A DNA stretch of 64,000 nucleotides from Candidatus Hydrogenedentota bacterium (lineage in GTDB: Bacteria > Hydrogenedentota > Hydrogenedentia > Hydrogenedentales > SLHB01): the NCBI GenBank assembly GCA_016215105.1, contig JACRLJ010000037.1:1-64000 (forward strand), read 5' to 3'. A model generated the notes under the pieces. That model ran no database searches. It was given only the letters and a program-made list of their open reading frames with translations, and was not told the DNA's origin. The translations under genes were made by a program, and so were the position numbers. The stretch's first letter is position 1; each line of letters begins with the position of its first letter. Below, in pieces: positions 27,669 through 36,862 of the stretch.

Positions 27669-27738
27669 GGAAGCGAATCGTTATCTTACTCGGACCTATC
27701 GGGCGCCTTGGCATCTGTAAACTCGACGGCTAGCAGTT

Positions 27739-27856
27739 CGGCCAGAAAGTCGGCTTTTTGACGCGGCGCGGCCAGAAAGTATCTGTAAGATGTTTAACAC
27801 CAGTGATCGTTTTTGTAGGGTTTTGGTAAGCGGAGGCTTTCTGGCCGCGCCTCTAG
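27739..27856 (+). repeat. Inverted-repeat element containing repeat copy 2
   Basis: A perfect 15-base inverted repeat has arms GGCGCGGCCAGAAAG (27765-27779) and its complement (27837-27851). A 12-base direct repeat of CGGCCAGAAAGT lies at 27739-27750 and 27769-27780. The enclosed part and right arm (27785-27856) match copy 1 at 4636-4707. The geometry could be a MITE-like element or a long RNA stem-loop. It ends 21 bases before the HEAT-repeat gene. Confidence 0.65.
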
Positions 27857-27877
27857 TGACTCAAGGGAGTCTTTTCA

Positions 27878-29965
27878 ATGAGCAAACGTTTTCGATTTGA
27901 GTGCGCAATACTCGCGCTGGCTGCGCTGATGGCGGTTGCGGCGCGAGGAGCCGATGTTGATGGGCTTGTGCAGGCGTTGGGCGGGGATGATGAAATCGCC
28001 CGTTCGCAAGCGCGGCAATTCCTGGCGCGTGAAGGCGCCAACGCCGTTCCCAAGGTGCTTCCACTGCTCAGCAGTCCAGACGCGAATGTCTGGAACGCGG
28101 CGTTCAATGTGCTCGCTGACTTGGCCACCGCGGTGTCGACGCCGGGCCGTGAAGAAGAACGCGAGGCGGTTACGAACGATTTGATGACACTGGTGGCGCC
28201 GAGTCAGTCCGCCGAGATCAAGGAGCGCGGTCTGCGACTTTTACCGTTGGTGATTCCGGAGGGGCATAGTGTTGCGCCCGTAGCGGCTCTATTGAAGGAT
28301 CCGGAGTTGAAGGAGAAGGCTCGGGCGGCATTGCAGGAATCGGGCACGGCCGTGGCGTGTAAGGCGCTTGTCGCGGCGCTTTCCAAGGCGGGACCCGACT
28401 TCCAGTGCGCGCTGCTCAATTCGATTGGCGCGCTGCACAATGAGAAATCCGTATCGGCCGTGGCGCGGTATACGAAGAGTAAAGACGCGAAGGTTCGGGC
28501 CGCGGCGGCGCGGGCGTTGTCGTGGACCGGGTCCGCGGCGCGCGCCAAATCCGTCGAGACGGTCTATGGTAACGCGACACCGGATACCGCATTCGATGCG
28601 GCGGACGCGATGATTCGTCTGGCGGACGCGGCGGCGGTACGGCGGTCCGATCTTCAAACCGCGAATCGCATTTACCAGACGGTGCTGAAGACGGGAAAAG
28701 ACCGGACGGTACGTGGCGCGGCCTTGGTAGGCATGGCGCGTCATGGCGATGACGCCGCGGCCGAGGCAATTGTGTCCGCGTTGCGCGGGGACGACGGCCG
28801 CGAATTGGAGCCGATGGTTCTTGCGGCGTACGAGAATGCCAAGGGGCCAGCCGTCGTCAAATCCGCATTGGCGATTTATCCTCAGGTGTCGCGCGAGATG
28901 AAGATAGGCCTGCTTGGGGTGTTTGGACGCGCGCGCGCGCCGGAGTTTCTCGACGTGCTGAAGACGGCCTCGCAAGACGGCGACGCGACGGTACGGCGGA
29001 CGGCGTATGTGGCGCTCGCGGACTCGCAATTACCCGAGGCGGTGAACGCGCTGGCCAGCGCGGCAGGCACGGCGAATGTGGACGACAAATCGGTGGCGGT
29101 GAACGAACTCAAGCGCCTCGCGGCCACGCTGGAGGCCTCCGGTCACGATCAGGCCGCGGGCGCCGCTTACCTTGCGCTGTATCGTGTGGCGAACTCGAGC
29201 GAAATGCAGAAATTGGCGCTGATTGGCGTGGCGCGGCATCCGACGGCGGATTCCTCCGATACGCTCATAAAGGCAGCCATTGCGGGGGAATTAAAGGACG
29301 TCTCCGCGGCGACGTTGGCAAGTCTGGCGAAGAATCTGGCTGACGCCAAACGGACCGAGGAGGCAAACCAGATCGTGGCTCAATTGATGAACAAGGCGGT
29401 ATCGCCGGAAGCGATTGCCGACATCATCAAAGTCACGCAAGCGACGAAATCGGTACCGGACGTGGGACACCGTCTCGGGTTCGTGATGAAATGGACGCTC
29501 ACAGGCCCGTTCCCGTGGTCTCAGGCCGATGGATTCAAAGTGATTCGCGTGAATGAGCCGAACGTTGACCTGAAGGCGTCGTACAAGAGCGGCGGGAAAG
29601 ATATCGCGTGGAAGAAGTTCGACACGGCCGATCCCTCGGGTATCGTGGATCTCACGACGGCGCTGGGGGTGCAAGCCAACGCAACCGGATACGGTGTCGC
29701 GACGGTGACGGTTCCCGTCCCTACGGACGCCGTGGCGCGCATGGGATCGGACGATGGGATTAAGCTGTGGGTGAATAGCGCCGTGGCTCACGAGAACAAC
29801 ACGGACCGCGGAACACAGATAGACCAGGACAAGGCCCCGGTGAAGTTGAAAGCGGGCGTGAACACGCTGCTTGTCGAGGTTACCCAGGGCGGCGGTGGAT
29901 GGAACTTCTGTCTGCGGCTGACTGACAAGGACGGCAAGCCGCTCGCGTTCACGGAAGCTCCGTAG
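27878..29965 (+). CDS. Secreted HEAT-repeat protein with C-terminal beta-sandwich
   Basis: 695 residues. A signal peptide (about 1-24, ending AARGA) is followed by a long array of HEAT/armadillo-type helical pairs (about 25-530; for example AKVRAAAARALSWTGSAARAK and DATVRRTAYVALADS). The C-terminal domain (about 540-695) reads VARMGSDDGIKLWVNSAVAH and LKAGVNTLLVEVTQGGGGW, a PA14/jelly-roll-like pattern often sensing or binding glycans. No catalytic residues are evident. AAGGGAG precedes the ATG. The gene ends at a strong terminator. It may be a scaffold for the neighbouring exported enzymes. Confidence 0.88.
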   Translation: MSKRFRFECAILALAALMAVAARGADVDGLVQALGGDDEIARSQARQFLAREGANAVPKVLPLLSSPDANVWNAAFNVLADLATAVSTPGREEEREAVTNDLMTLVAPSQSAEIKERGLRLLPLVIPEGHSVAPVAALLKDPELKEKARAALQESGTAVACKALVAALSKAGPDFQCALLNSIGALHNEKSVSAVARYTKSKDAKVRAAAARALSWTGSAARAKSVETVYGNATPDTAFDAADAMIRLADAAAVRRSDLQTANRIYQTVLKTGKDRTVRGAALVGMARHGDDAAAEAIVSALRGDDGRELEPMVLAAYENAKGPAVVKSALAIYPQVSREMKIGLLGVFGRARAPEFLDVLKTASQDGDATVRRTAYVALADSQLPEAVNALASAAGTANVDDKSVAVNELKRLAATLEASGHDQAAGAAYLALYRVANSSEMQKLALIGVARHPTADSSDTLIKAAIAGELKDVSAATLASLAKNLADAKRTEEANQIVAQLMNKAVSPEAIADIIKVTQATKSVPDVGHRLGFVMKWTLTGPFPWSQADGFKVIRVNEPNVDLKASYKSGGKDIAWKKFDTADPSGIVDLTTALGVQANATGYGVATVTVPVPTDAVARMGSDDGIKLWVNSAVAHENNTDRGTQIDQDKAPVKLKAGVNTLLVEVTQGGGGWNFCLRLTDKDGKPLAFTEAP

Positions 29966-29986
29966 AGCAATTCAGTATTGGGAGTA

Positions 29987-30019
29987 GAAGAGGCGTCCAG
30001 GTTGGACGCCTCTTCTTTG
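29987..30019 (+). terminator. Intrinsic terminator of the HEAT-repeat gene
   Basis: A perfect 13-base-pair stem (29987-29999 with 30003-30015) around GGT is followed by TTTGT. It starts 22 bases after the stop codon at 29965. This is the most convincing terminator in the window. Confidence 0.85.
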
Positions 30020-30077
30020 TGAGCGCCGGATCTGCCGGCTTCTTTACGCGATGATAGGGCGTTTGGTTTGTGCGGGG

Positions 30078-30106
30078 CAGATTCTTCGCTTCGCTCAGAA
30101 TGACAT
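30078..30106 (-). repeat. HSERSEE-type dispersed repeat, copy 2
   Basis: The full-length form of the repeat, with its CAGATTCTTCGCTTCGCTCA core followed by GAATGACATG. It lies between the terminator at 29987 and the convergent transporter gene. The complement encodes CHSERSEES when translated, a common sign of this repeat family rather than of a protein. Confidence 0.75.
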
Positions 30107-30141
30107 GTACGCAGCGCCTGATCCATTTTGGGTGGTGGCGA

Positions 30142-32628
30142 CTACTTTTCGGATTCGTAATGGACCCACGTGCGAGAGATTCGCAATTGAAGCAGGGTCA
30201 ACGCGAGGACGATGGCGAATAAGACCCAGCCCAGCGCGGAGGCGTAGCCCATCTTCATGTAGCGGAATGCATTGTTGAACAGGTAGTAGACATAGAACAG
30301 CGACGAGTCGACCGGGCCGCCTTGGGTCATGATGAAGGCCTGGGTGAACATCTGGAACGTGCCGATAACGCCGACGATCAAGTTGAACAGAATGTAGGGA
30401 CTGAGCATGGGGATGGTGATGTGGATGAACTTGCGCCGGGCCCCTGCGCCGTCGAGTTCCGCGGCCTCGTACAACTGAACGGGGATGGCCTTGAGTCCGG
30501 CCAGCCAAATGATCATGCCGCCTCCCGCGCCCCAGAGGCCCATCAGAATCAGGGCGGGCTTGGACCAGTTTGGGTCGAGCAACCATGAGGGGCCGGGGAG
30601 GCCGGCCTTGGCCAGCAAGGTGTTGAGTATTCCCTCCCTCGGATTGAAGATCCAAATCCACAAGATCGAGCCGGCGACGGCGGGAAGGATCGAGGGGAGA
30701 TAGAAGAAGGTTCGGTAGATCGCGATCCCCTTGATTTCGCGGCTGAGCAGCATCGCCATTCCCAAACCGACGATCATTCCCAACGGGATACCCGCGACCA
30801 TAAACAGCGTATTCCCCATGGATTTATAGAACAGCGGATCACCGGAAAACATGGTGATGTAGTTGCGCAGTCCCGCGAACTTGGGCGGAGAAAGTACATC
30901 GTATTCCGAGAAACTCATGAGCAGTGAGAAGCATAACGGTCCGGCGCCGAACACCAGGAATCCAACAAACCATGGCGCGGCAAAGGCGTAACCGGCGTAC
31001 GCCTCGCGCCGGAAGTATCCATGCTGGCGAGGCCGGCCGAGGCGCCAGTAGGCGATGGCAAGCAGTGTCAGTACGACAGTAACATAGCACCAGACCAAGG
31101 GCTCCCAATGAATGACGGGCAGTTCTTCCGGATGGTAGAAGCGGTCCAGTTCGGCCTGCACCGGTGAAGTGTTCATATCGAGCGCAATCTGCGCGTTCCT
31201 GCCGATATCTAGCGGGTCGTACTTCTTATAGATGCCCTCGTTGAGCGCGCGCACCTGGGCCGTCCAGAGCATTTGGCCAACGGGGGTAATGGGAAGATGC
31301 TCCGAATAGGGCATGGCCTCTGAGAAAACGCGCATGGCGTTCTTATACTTGCCTTCGATTGTGGGGTCGTCGTAAAGATAGTGCGAGAACGCCCATTCGG
31401 TAATATCACGCCGTGCGCTGAACCAGGGGATGAATATCCTGCCTCCCGCTTGCGCAACCTGCCGGAGGGCGTCGGCGCGTATCTCGTACGCCCGCCGCGA
31501 CGCCATGTGCTTGATGAACTCCCAGGCGGCGTCGGGATGCTTCGCGCCTTTGGGCATGACCCACGACCAACCTGCGGACCAGCCGAGCGGTCTTTTCCCT
31601 TTCGGCGCGGGAGTCAGTACGACGCCGAATCGGAGGTCCCGTTTTTGCGCCGCAATCGTGTTCATGAATCCGTCGCCGTCGATTCGCATCGCGATTCGGC
31701 CTGAGAGAAACGGGTCGAGATCGCCGCCTTGGAGGCCGGTCTGGAAGGCGTTCACCTTCTGTGCGCCACCCATGAGATCGTAGATCTCGCTCATGAACAC
31801 CAGGGCCTCGACATTTTCCGTCGCGTTGAGGGTACAGGTTCTACCATCGGCGCTGAGGAAGGCGCCTCCGTTCAGCCAACTGAACATGTACAGCCATGAA
31901 TTGCCGAAGTTGGGGATGAAGCCGACGGACTGGAGGCGGCCATCGTTGTCCCGCTGCGTGAGGATTTCCGCGCAGGCTTTCAATTGGTCCCAGTCCCGCG
32001 GCGGGCCCGGTCTTGCGGGGTCGTCGCGTGACACGCATCCTGCCGCGATGAGTTGGGCGGCGTGCTTGTCGAAGATGTCCATGTTGTAGTAGAGGGCGCG
32101 ATTATCCGTGTCCGCGGGGATAGCGTAGACCTGTCCATCGAAGTTCACGTCGGCCCAGCAGGGCGCGAAGAATTGTTCGGGGCGCAGGGTGGCAGGATCG
32201 CCGGCGCGCTCGCGAATATCTCGGTCGAGAAACGGTTGTAGCGACTGGAACGCGCCTCGGGAGGCCATGCCGCCGACGGCGTAGCGGTTGAACCACACGA
32301 CGTCGGGCGGATCGCCACCGGCAATCGAGGTGAGAAGGCGTTGCGGATCGTCAATGTCGTTGATGGACGCCGTTTGCCCCATGATGACTTTGATGACGGG
32401 GGCGCCGTCCGAGCCGTCGTGGCGTTTTTCGAAATCCTGGATGATGTCGAGGGCGACGGCGTCCGACCCGCTGCCCCAGTAATACAAGGTCGTAGAATTG
32501 GCGGGCGAATTACTGGATTCGGCAAGGGCGCACAGGCAGCCGAATACCATCGCCACAGCCGCGAAGACCGATGAAAGGTATCGCGCCGCAGTCGAATTGC
32601 TCGGACTTACACACCTGTGGAAGCGCAT
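30142..32628 (-). CDS. ABC sugar importer: solute-binding protein fused to MalF-like permease
   Basis: 828 residues. A signal peptide or anchor (about 18-36) precedes a family-1 extracellular solute-binding domain (about 45-480; TLYYWGSGSDAVALDIIQDF, AWEFIKHMAS). A linker and membrane segment (VWCYVTVVLTLLAIAYW) follow. Then a complete MalF/UgpA-type permease (about 540-828) includes the EAA loop EAAELDGAGARRKFIHITIP, which contacts the ATPase. Normally the binding protein and permease are separate chains. No MalG-type partner or ATPase gene is adjacent, so these must come from elsewhere. The frame is continuous with no break at the junction. Confidence 0.93.
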   Translation of the reverse strand: MRFHRCVSPSNSTAARYLSSVFAAVAMVFGCLCALAESSNSPANSTTLYYWGSGSDAVALDIIQDFEKRHDGSDGAPVIKVIMGQTASINDIDDPQRLLTSIAGGDPPDVVWFNRYAVGGMASRGAFQSLQPFLDRDIRERAGDPATLRPEQFFAPCWADVNFDGQVYAIPADTDNRALYYNMDIFDKHAAQLIAAGCVSRDDPARPGPPRDWDQLKACAEILTQRDNDGRLQSVGFIPNFGNSWLYMFSWLNGGAFLSADGRTCTLNATENVEALVFMSEIYDLMGGAQKVNAFQTGLQGGDLDPFLSGRIAMRIDGDGFMNTIAAQKRDLRFGVVLTPAPKGKRPLGWSAGWSWVMPKGAKHPDAAWEFIKHMASRRAYEIRADALRQVAQAGGRIFIPWFSARRDITEWAFSHYLYDDPTIEGKYKNAMRVFSEAMPYSEHLPITPVGQMLWTAQVRALNEGIYKKYDPLDIGRNAQIALDMNTSPVQAELDRFYHPEELPVIHWEPLVWCYVTVVLTLLAIAYWRLGRPRQHGYFRREAYAGYAFAAPWFVGFLVFGAGPLCFSLLMSFSEYDVLSPPKFAGLRNYITMFSGDPLFYKSMGNTLFMVAGIPLGMIVGLGMAMLLSREIKGIAIYRTFFYLPSILPAVAGSILWIWIFNPREGILNTLLAKAGLPGPSWLLDPNWSKPALILMGLWGAGGGMIIWLAGLKAIPVQLYEAAELDGAGARRKFIHITIPMLSPYILFNLIVGVIGTFQMFTQAFIMTQGGPVDSSLFYVYYLFNNAFRYMKMGYASALGWVLFAIVLALTLLQLRISRTWVHYESEK

Positions 32629-32706
32629 AGGCCCTCCCTCGGGAGCATCCTACGAGGCGGGGCGAGTTAATGCAAGGATGCGCAGCACGCGGCGGCCGGA
32701 AATGGC

Positions 32707-32751
32707 ATGTAGGGCGTATAGGACCTATAGGACATATAAGACGTATAGGAA
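32707..32751 (+). repeat. 9-base tandem repeat (TATAGGAC family, about 5 units)
   Basis: Units GTATAGGAC, CTATAGGAC, ATATAAGAC and GTATAGGAA lie head to tail after a degenerate unit. They sit in the gap before the Nudix gene. The sequence differs from the 26254 array but the 9-base period is the same. Confidence 0.8.
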
Positions 32752-32819
32752 TACAGAGGATCGCGGTGCTTGGAGATCGGGAATAGACTTGGTATTCTGC
32801 GAGGAAGGAGGAGGGTATC

Positions 32820-33236
32820 GTGGAGTCAAAGCCGTTTGTGCTTTCGGTCAAGGCGCTCGTGCGGGATGCGGAAGGGCGCTATTTGGCGCTCAGGCGCGCT
32901 CCCGGATCGAATGCCAATGCGGGGAAGTGGGACTTTCCGGGGGGGAAGTTGGATGAGGGCGAAGGGCTGGAGGCGGGGTTGCTGCGTGAGGTCTTCGAGG
33001 AAACAGGACTCACGGTTTCGCTGGTACGGGTTGTGGGGGCGGCGCAATCGGATGCGCCGAAGCGCATCGTGGCGTACTTACTCATCGAGGCGCGGGTCGA
33101 GTCCGGCGAAGTCCGGCTGAGCGATGAGCACGACGAGTTCGCGTGGACACCGCGCGAGGAATTGCCCAAGGTGGACATGGTGGCGCAGTTCCGCGCCTTT
33201 GCAACGGAATTCGCGGTCCGGGCTCCGGGAGCATGA
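32820..33236 (+). CDS. Nudix hydrolase
   Basis: 138 residues. The Nudix box is complete at about 42-64: GKLDEGEGLEAGLLREVFEE followed by TGL. This fits hydrolases of nucleoside diphosphates linked to another moiety (MutT-like size). Substrate not evident. The start is GTG 32820, with GAAGGAGGAG immediately upstream. It converges with the sialate O-acetylesterase gene across a shared hairpin. Confidence 0.92.
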   Translation: MESKPFVLSVKALVRDAEGRYLALRRAPGSNANAGKWDFPGGKLDEGEGLEAGLLREVFEETGLTVSLVRVVGAAQSDAPKRIVAYLLIEARVESGEVRLSDEHDEFAWTPREELPKVDMVAQFRAFATEFAVRAPGA

Positions 33237-33243
33237 GTGGCGT

Positions 33244-33264
33244 GGCGTTCCGTGCGAGAACGCC
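33244..33264. terminator. Bidirectional terminator-like hairpin
   Basis: Arms GGCGTTC (33244-33250) and GAACGCC (33258-33264) enclose a 7-base loop, exactly between two convergent stop codons. There is no clear T-run on either strand. Confidence 0.45.
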
Positions 33265-35307
33265 CTAGCGTTTCCCTTCCGTCATGCCCGTCCACTGGTC
33301 TGTCCGGAATGGAGTTGCAGGGAGTCCTTCAGCGTTGAACAGATTGCACACGGGGTTAATCGACCACGCGTAGCGTACCGCGACGGGGTTTGGGACCTTT
33401 GAACTGCTTACGATTACCGTCGCGCCGTCAATGCGCGCGTCGGCCCAGTGGAACTTCTGATCCGAACCCGCAATGGCGAATCCCTGTAGCGACGCCCCCT
33501 TGCACTGGAGCCCGCCTCCCACAGAATCGAAGCGAATGCGGATAGTCTGTCCCTCGACGCGCGACGATTTGTATATCGGCCCGCTGTACACGAGGCGTTC
33601 GCCGTACGCGATTCCGCGCGCGGCCAGCGCGAGCCGGCGTCCGACGTCTTGCTTATTGCGCGGATGAATCGTGTCCGCCTCGCCGATATCAATCGTCACC
33701 GCCATGCCGGTCTTGGGAAGGCTTAGCGTCATCAACTGCGCTTCGCGCAATTCCGCCCATTGATCGGGGATTGGCTCCGAGTTTGGCTTTAGGAAATTCG
33801 CCAACTGCACGTACAAGAAGGGGAAGTCTCCCTGACCCCAATGGCTGCGCCAGTCCGTGATCATCGCGGGAAACAGCGCCCGATACTGATAGGCGCGGCC
33901 GGCGTTGGATTCGCCCTGATACCAGATCGCGCCCCGAATCCCGAATGGGACGAGCGGCGCGATCATGGCGTTGTACAGCACCGTCGGCGCGCTGTAGTTG
34001 CCTAGACGGAATTCGGGCGCCTGCGGTTTCGGGGGAATCTTCGCGAGGTCGAGGCCCGGTTTGCAGCGCCACTCGCCGGCGAGTGAAATGCCGCCGGACT
34101 TGGCTTGGGACGCGGGGCGCAGCCACATGTCGTTGGCGATACCGCAAATCCCGCCCTTGTTGCCGATATCGTAAACGCGCACCGCGATCACCGCGCGGCC
34201 TGGCTTCACCAACTCGCCCGGCACATCGTATTCGCGCGGCTTCATCCAACCGGCCAGTAGTTCAAATTTGCCGACGAGAGCGCCGTTGAACCACGCGCGG
34301 TCCATATCATTGATGGTTCCCAAGCCGAGTTTGAGCGGCTGTCCATTCCAGCCGGGCGGAATGTCTACTTCCTTGCGCAACCACATGAAGCCATCCAGAT
34401 TCGGATAGCCGGCGTCTTCCCAATGGGTGGGCAAGTTCATTGGCTTCCAGTCGCCCGCGTCCAGTTTGGGCGCCGCCCAGGCTGGTTTTCCGTCCGCATA
34501 GCCCGCGTCACGTCCGTCCAACGCGGCATCCCACGCCGCGACGGCCTTCTCATACTCGGCTACGGCGCCCGCCGACTGCCGAATCATTTCGGGCATGCGG
34601 ACGATCATGTCGTGGTAGTCAGGCAGCGCGCTCAACGCGTCCGCGCTGGTCCACGCTTCGGCCGGTGTGCCTCCCACCGAGCTATTGATTAGGCCAACGG
34701 GCACGCCGGTACGCGCTTGGAGTTCGCGGCCGAAGAAATAACCGACCGCCGAAAACACCTTCGCAGTTTCCGGGGTACACTCCCGCCAGGACACGCCCTG
34801 TAGGTCGTCCTTCGGCGTGAAACTCGTCGCGGGCGCGACCGTCATCAGCCGTATGGCAGGGTTGTTCGCCGTAGCCAGTTCCTTTTCTACGTTGAACACG
34901 GCCTCCGGCCCCGGCTGGAGGGTCATGGCCATGTTCGACTGGCCCGAACACAGCCAGACGTCGCCCACCATCACGTTCTTGAACGTCACGGTGTCTTGTC
35001 CGGAAACTGTTAGCGTGTACGGGCCGCCTGCGGACAAGGGGCCCAGTTTCGCTGTCCATTTTCCATCAGGGCCCGCTACCGCGCGCGCGGTGTGCGAGTC
35101 CAGTTGCACGGTGACCGAGCCACCTGGCGCGGCCCAGCCCCAGATGGGCGTCTTGATTCCTCGCTGAAGCACCATGTTGTCGGCGAAGATTCCCGCGACT
35201 CGTACGTTGGTTGCTGGTGCATTGCTGTGTGAGCCGGGCGTGGTTTGGCAAGCGGCGAATAGTACGGTCAGGATCACGCCTAGGGCTATCATTCGGTAAT
35301 TGCGCAT
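33265..35307 (-). CDS. Sialate O-acetylesterase-like lipoprotein
   Basis: 680 residues. A lipobox LFAAC places the lipidated Cys at residue 20, so it is probably periplasmic or outer-membrane attached. N-terminal beta domain; SGNH core with nucleophile Ser124 in [20 protein letters not shown], and a catalytic Asp/His in [10 protein letters not shown]. An inserted beta-sandwich ([18 protein letters not shown]) is typical of the long DUF303/SASA enzymes. It removes acetyl groups from sialic acids or other acetylated sugars. AAGGAAG precedes the ATG. Confidence 0.93.
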   Translation of the reverse strand: MRNYRMIALGVILTVLFAACQTTPGSHSNAPATNVRVAGIFADNMVLQRGIKTPIWGWAAPGGSVTVQLDSHTARAVAGPDGKWTAKLGPLSAGGPYTLTVSGQDTVTFKNVMVGDVWLCSGQSNMAMTLQPGPEAVFNVEKELATANNPAIRLMTVAPATSFTPKDDLQGVSWRECTPETAKVFSAVGYFFGRELQARTGVPVGLINSSVGGTPAEAWTSADALSALPDYHDMIVRMPEMIRQSAGAVAEYEKAVAAWDAALDGRDAGYADGKPAWAAPKLDAGDWKPMNLPTHWEDAGYPNLDGFMWLRKEVDIPPGWNGQPLKLGLGTINDMDRAWFNGALVGKFELLAGWMKPREYDVPGELVKPGRAVIAVRVYDIGNKGGICGIANDMWLRPASQAKSGGISLAGEWRCKPGLDLAKIPPKPQAPEFRLGNYSAPTVLYNAMIAPLVPFGIRGAIWYQGESNAGRAYQYRALFPAMITDWRSHWGQGDFPFLYVQLANFLKPNSEPIPDQWAELREAQLMTLSLPKTGMAVTIDIGEADTIHPRNKQDVGRRLALAARGIAYGERLVYSGPIYKSSRVEGQTIRIRFDSVGGGLQCKGASLQGFAIAGSDQKFHWADARIDGATVIVSSSKVPNPVAVRYAWSINPVCNLFNAEGLPATPFRTDQWTGMTEGKR

Positions 35308-35458
35308 TGTATTCTTCCTTATGTCTTTTCCCGACTCGGGTAGGGACGGTTCGGCGATTCGTCCCGGTAAAGCGAAGAGACAGGCGCGTTCGGCGAAAGC
35401 GCCCTACCCCGTAGCCCAACCCCGTAGTGTGCTATAGTCGCGTTCGAGGAATCGTACC

Positions 35459-35581
35459 ATGTTAGCCAAGCAAACAGAAGCAGATTCTGACCAGTTATCC
35501 GGGCGCGACTATCCCATGTGGGGGATCGAATTTCGGGCTGTCGAACATCGGTCGCAGATTCTTCGCTTACGCTCAGAATGA
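35459..35581 (+). pseudogene. Possible 5' gene remnant cut by a repeat
   Basis: A 40-codon frame starts at ATG 35459 with AGGAA eight bases upstream and a TATAGT -10-like box about 26 bases upstream. Its first 30 residues (MLAKQTEADSDQLSGRDYP and following) do not resemble a known family to me. The end is formed by the dispersed repeat, so a longer gene may have been truncated there. Low certainty. Confidence 0.25.
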
Positions 35582-35584
35582 CAT
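35555..35584 (-). repeat. HSERSEE-type dispersed repeat, copy 3
   Basis: It matches the 30078 copy except for one inserted A (CGCTTACGCTCAGAATGACA). It lies 70 bases before the third Gfo/Idh gene. Confidence 0.7.
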
Positions 35585-35654
35585 GGTGGAAGGCGTTTCT
35601 TCGTTGTAGGGAAAGGCAGGGTGGCGAACGGAAGCTTCATGAGAGGAGCGGCAA

Positions 35655-36674
35655 ATGAGGAGCGTTGGACTGGGATTGATTGGCGCCGGGGGATGGGGGG
35701 CTATGCATGCGCGGACGTATGCGGCGGTTGACGGGGCGCGTTTGTACGGTGTGGCGGACCCGGCGGTTGATCGGGCGAGGGCGCTTGCGGAGCCATACCA
35801 GGCTCGCGCCTATGCTGACTACCATGAGCTACTGAAAGACGACCGCATCGAGGCCGTGTCGATTGTGACGCCGGACTTTGCGCACGAGGAACCGATCCTG
35901 GCAGCGGCGCGGGCGGGCAAACACATCTTGGCCGAGAAGCCGTTGGCGATGACCGTTGAGGCGTGCGAGCGGATACTCGAAGTGGTCGAAAAGGCCGGGG
36001 TAAAATTGATGGTGGATTTCCATGCGCGGTGGAGTCCGCCGCTGTATAAGGCGCGGGACGCGATACGCAACGGCGAACTGGGCGCGGTGCAGCATGTTTA
36101 CTATCGACTGAATGACCGTATCTTCGTGCCGACGGAGATGCTTTGGTGGGCCGCTAAGTCGACAGTGATGTGGTTTGTCGGCAGCCATACGATTGACACG
36201 GTGCGCTGGCTGCTGGGCGAGGAAGTGCGGCGGGTATACGCCGTATCTCGGAAAGAAGTGTTGAAGGCGCGGGGCATTGATACGCCCGACTATTATCTCG
36301 CCACCCTGGAATTCGCTTCGGGCGCCACAGCGGTCATTGAGAATTCGTGGATATTGCCGAATTCGACACCGAGCTTGGTTGATGTGAAATGCGAAGTCGC
36401 CGGCAGCAAAGGGGCGATCTACATCGACGCGACCCACAACCGCGCGTTGGAGAAGTACACGGAATCCGAGGCGGGCTTTCCGGACATCCTGGTCATGCCG
36501 TCGCTGTACGGCCGCCAGCAGGGCTTCGCGGCGGAGAGCATTCGTCATTTCATCGAGTGCGTGCGTGACGACCGTACGCCAATGGTTACCGGGCGCGACG
36601 GCCTGGAAGTGACCAAGGTGATCTGCGCCATCGAGGATTCAGTTCGATCGCGACAGCCGGTGGAGCTGGCATGA
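35655..36674 (+). CDS. Gfo/Idh/MocA family oxidoreductase (cytosolic)
   Basis: 339 residues with no Tat or other signal, unlike the two paralogues at 23607 and 26481. NAD-binding GLIGAGGWGAMHART starts at residue 7; the lysine motif is ILAEKPLAM. The substrate-domain motif FVGSHTIDTVRWLLG supplies the usual Asp/His pair. Probably an inositol or sugar dehydrogenase acting on imported monosaccharide. GAGAGGAG precedes the ATG. Confidence 0.92.
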   Translation: MRSVGLGLIGAGGWGAMHARTYAAVDGARLYGVADPAVDRARALAEPYQARAYADYHELLKDDRIEAVSIVTPDFAHEEPILAAARAGKHILAEKPLAMTVEACERILEVVEKAGVKLMVDFHARWSPPLYKARDAIRNGELGAVQHVYYRLNDRIFVPTEMLWWAAKSTVMWFVGSHTIDTVRWLLGEEVRRVYAVSRKEVLKARGIDTPDYYLATLEFASGATAVIENSWILPNSTPSLVDVKCEVAGSKGAIYIDATHNRALEKYTESEAGFPDILVMPSLYGRQQGFAAESIRHFIECVRDDRTPMVTGRDGLEVTKVICAIEDSVRSRQPVELA

Positions 36675-36862
36675 GGAGCGGATGCGACGTCGCGAAGTGT
36701 GGTGAACTTGAAATCGGATTTGTGGCGCAGGGAATCTTACGCCCCTGCCGGGGTTGCACTTGGACTTGGGTTTGTCGATTGACACCTTTCGACTAGGTGA
36801 CGGATACTGTTGCTAGCGCGCGAGTACGCGCGTGACAGATTGCGGCAATGAGGCGCGCGGCT

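Larger units (their letters stand above)
35308..35654. other. Divergent intergenic region with repeat and short frame
   Basis: Upstream of the esterase nothing specific is seen. Rightward there is a short forward frame (35459-35581) with a good ribosome site that runs into the HSERSEE-type repeat copy at 35555. A GAGAGGAG site then leads into the next oxidoreductase. Confidence 0.5.

Noticed and set aside
25098-32751. Short tandem arrays as a CRISPR
   Set aside because: Units of 7 or 9 bases are contiguous with no spacers, and no cas gene is present.
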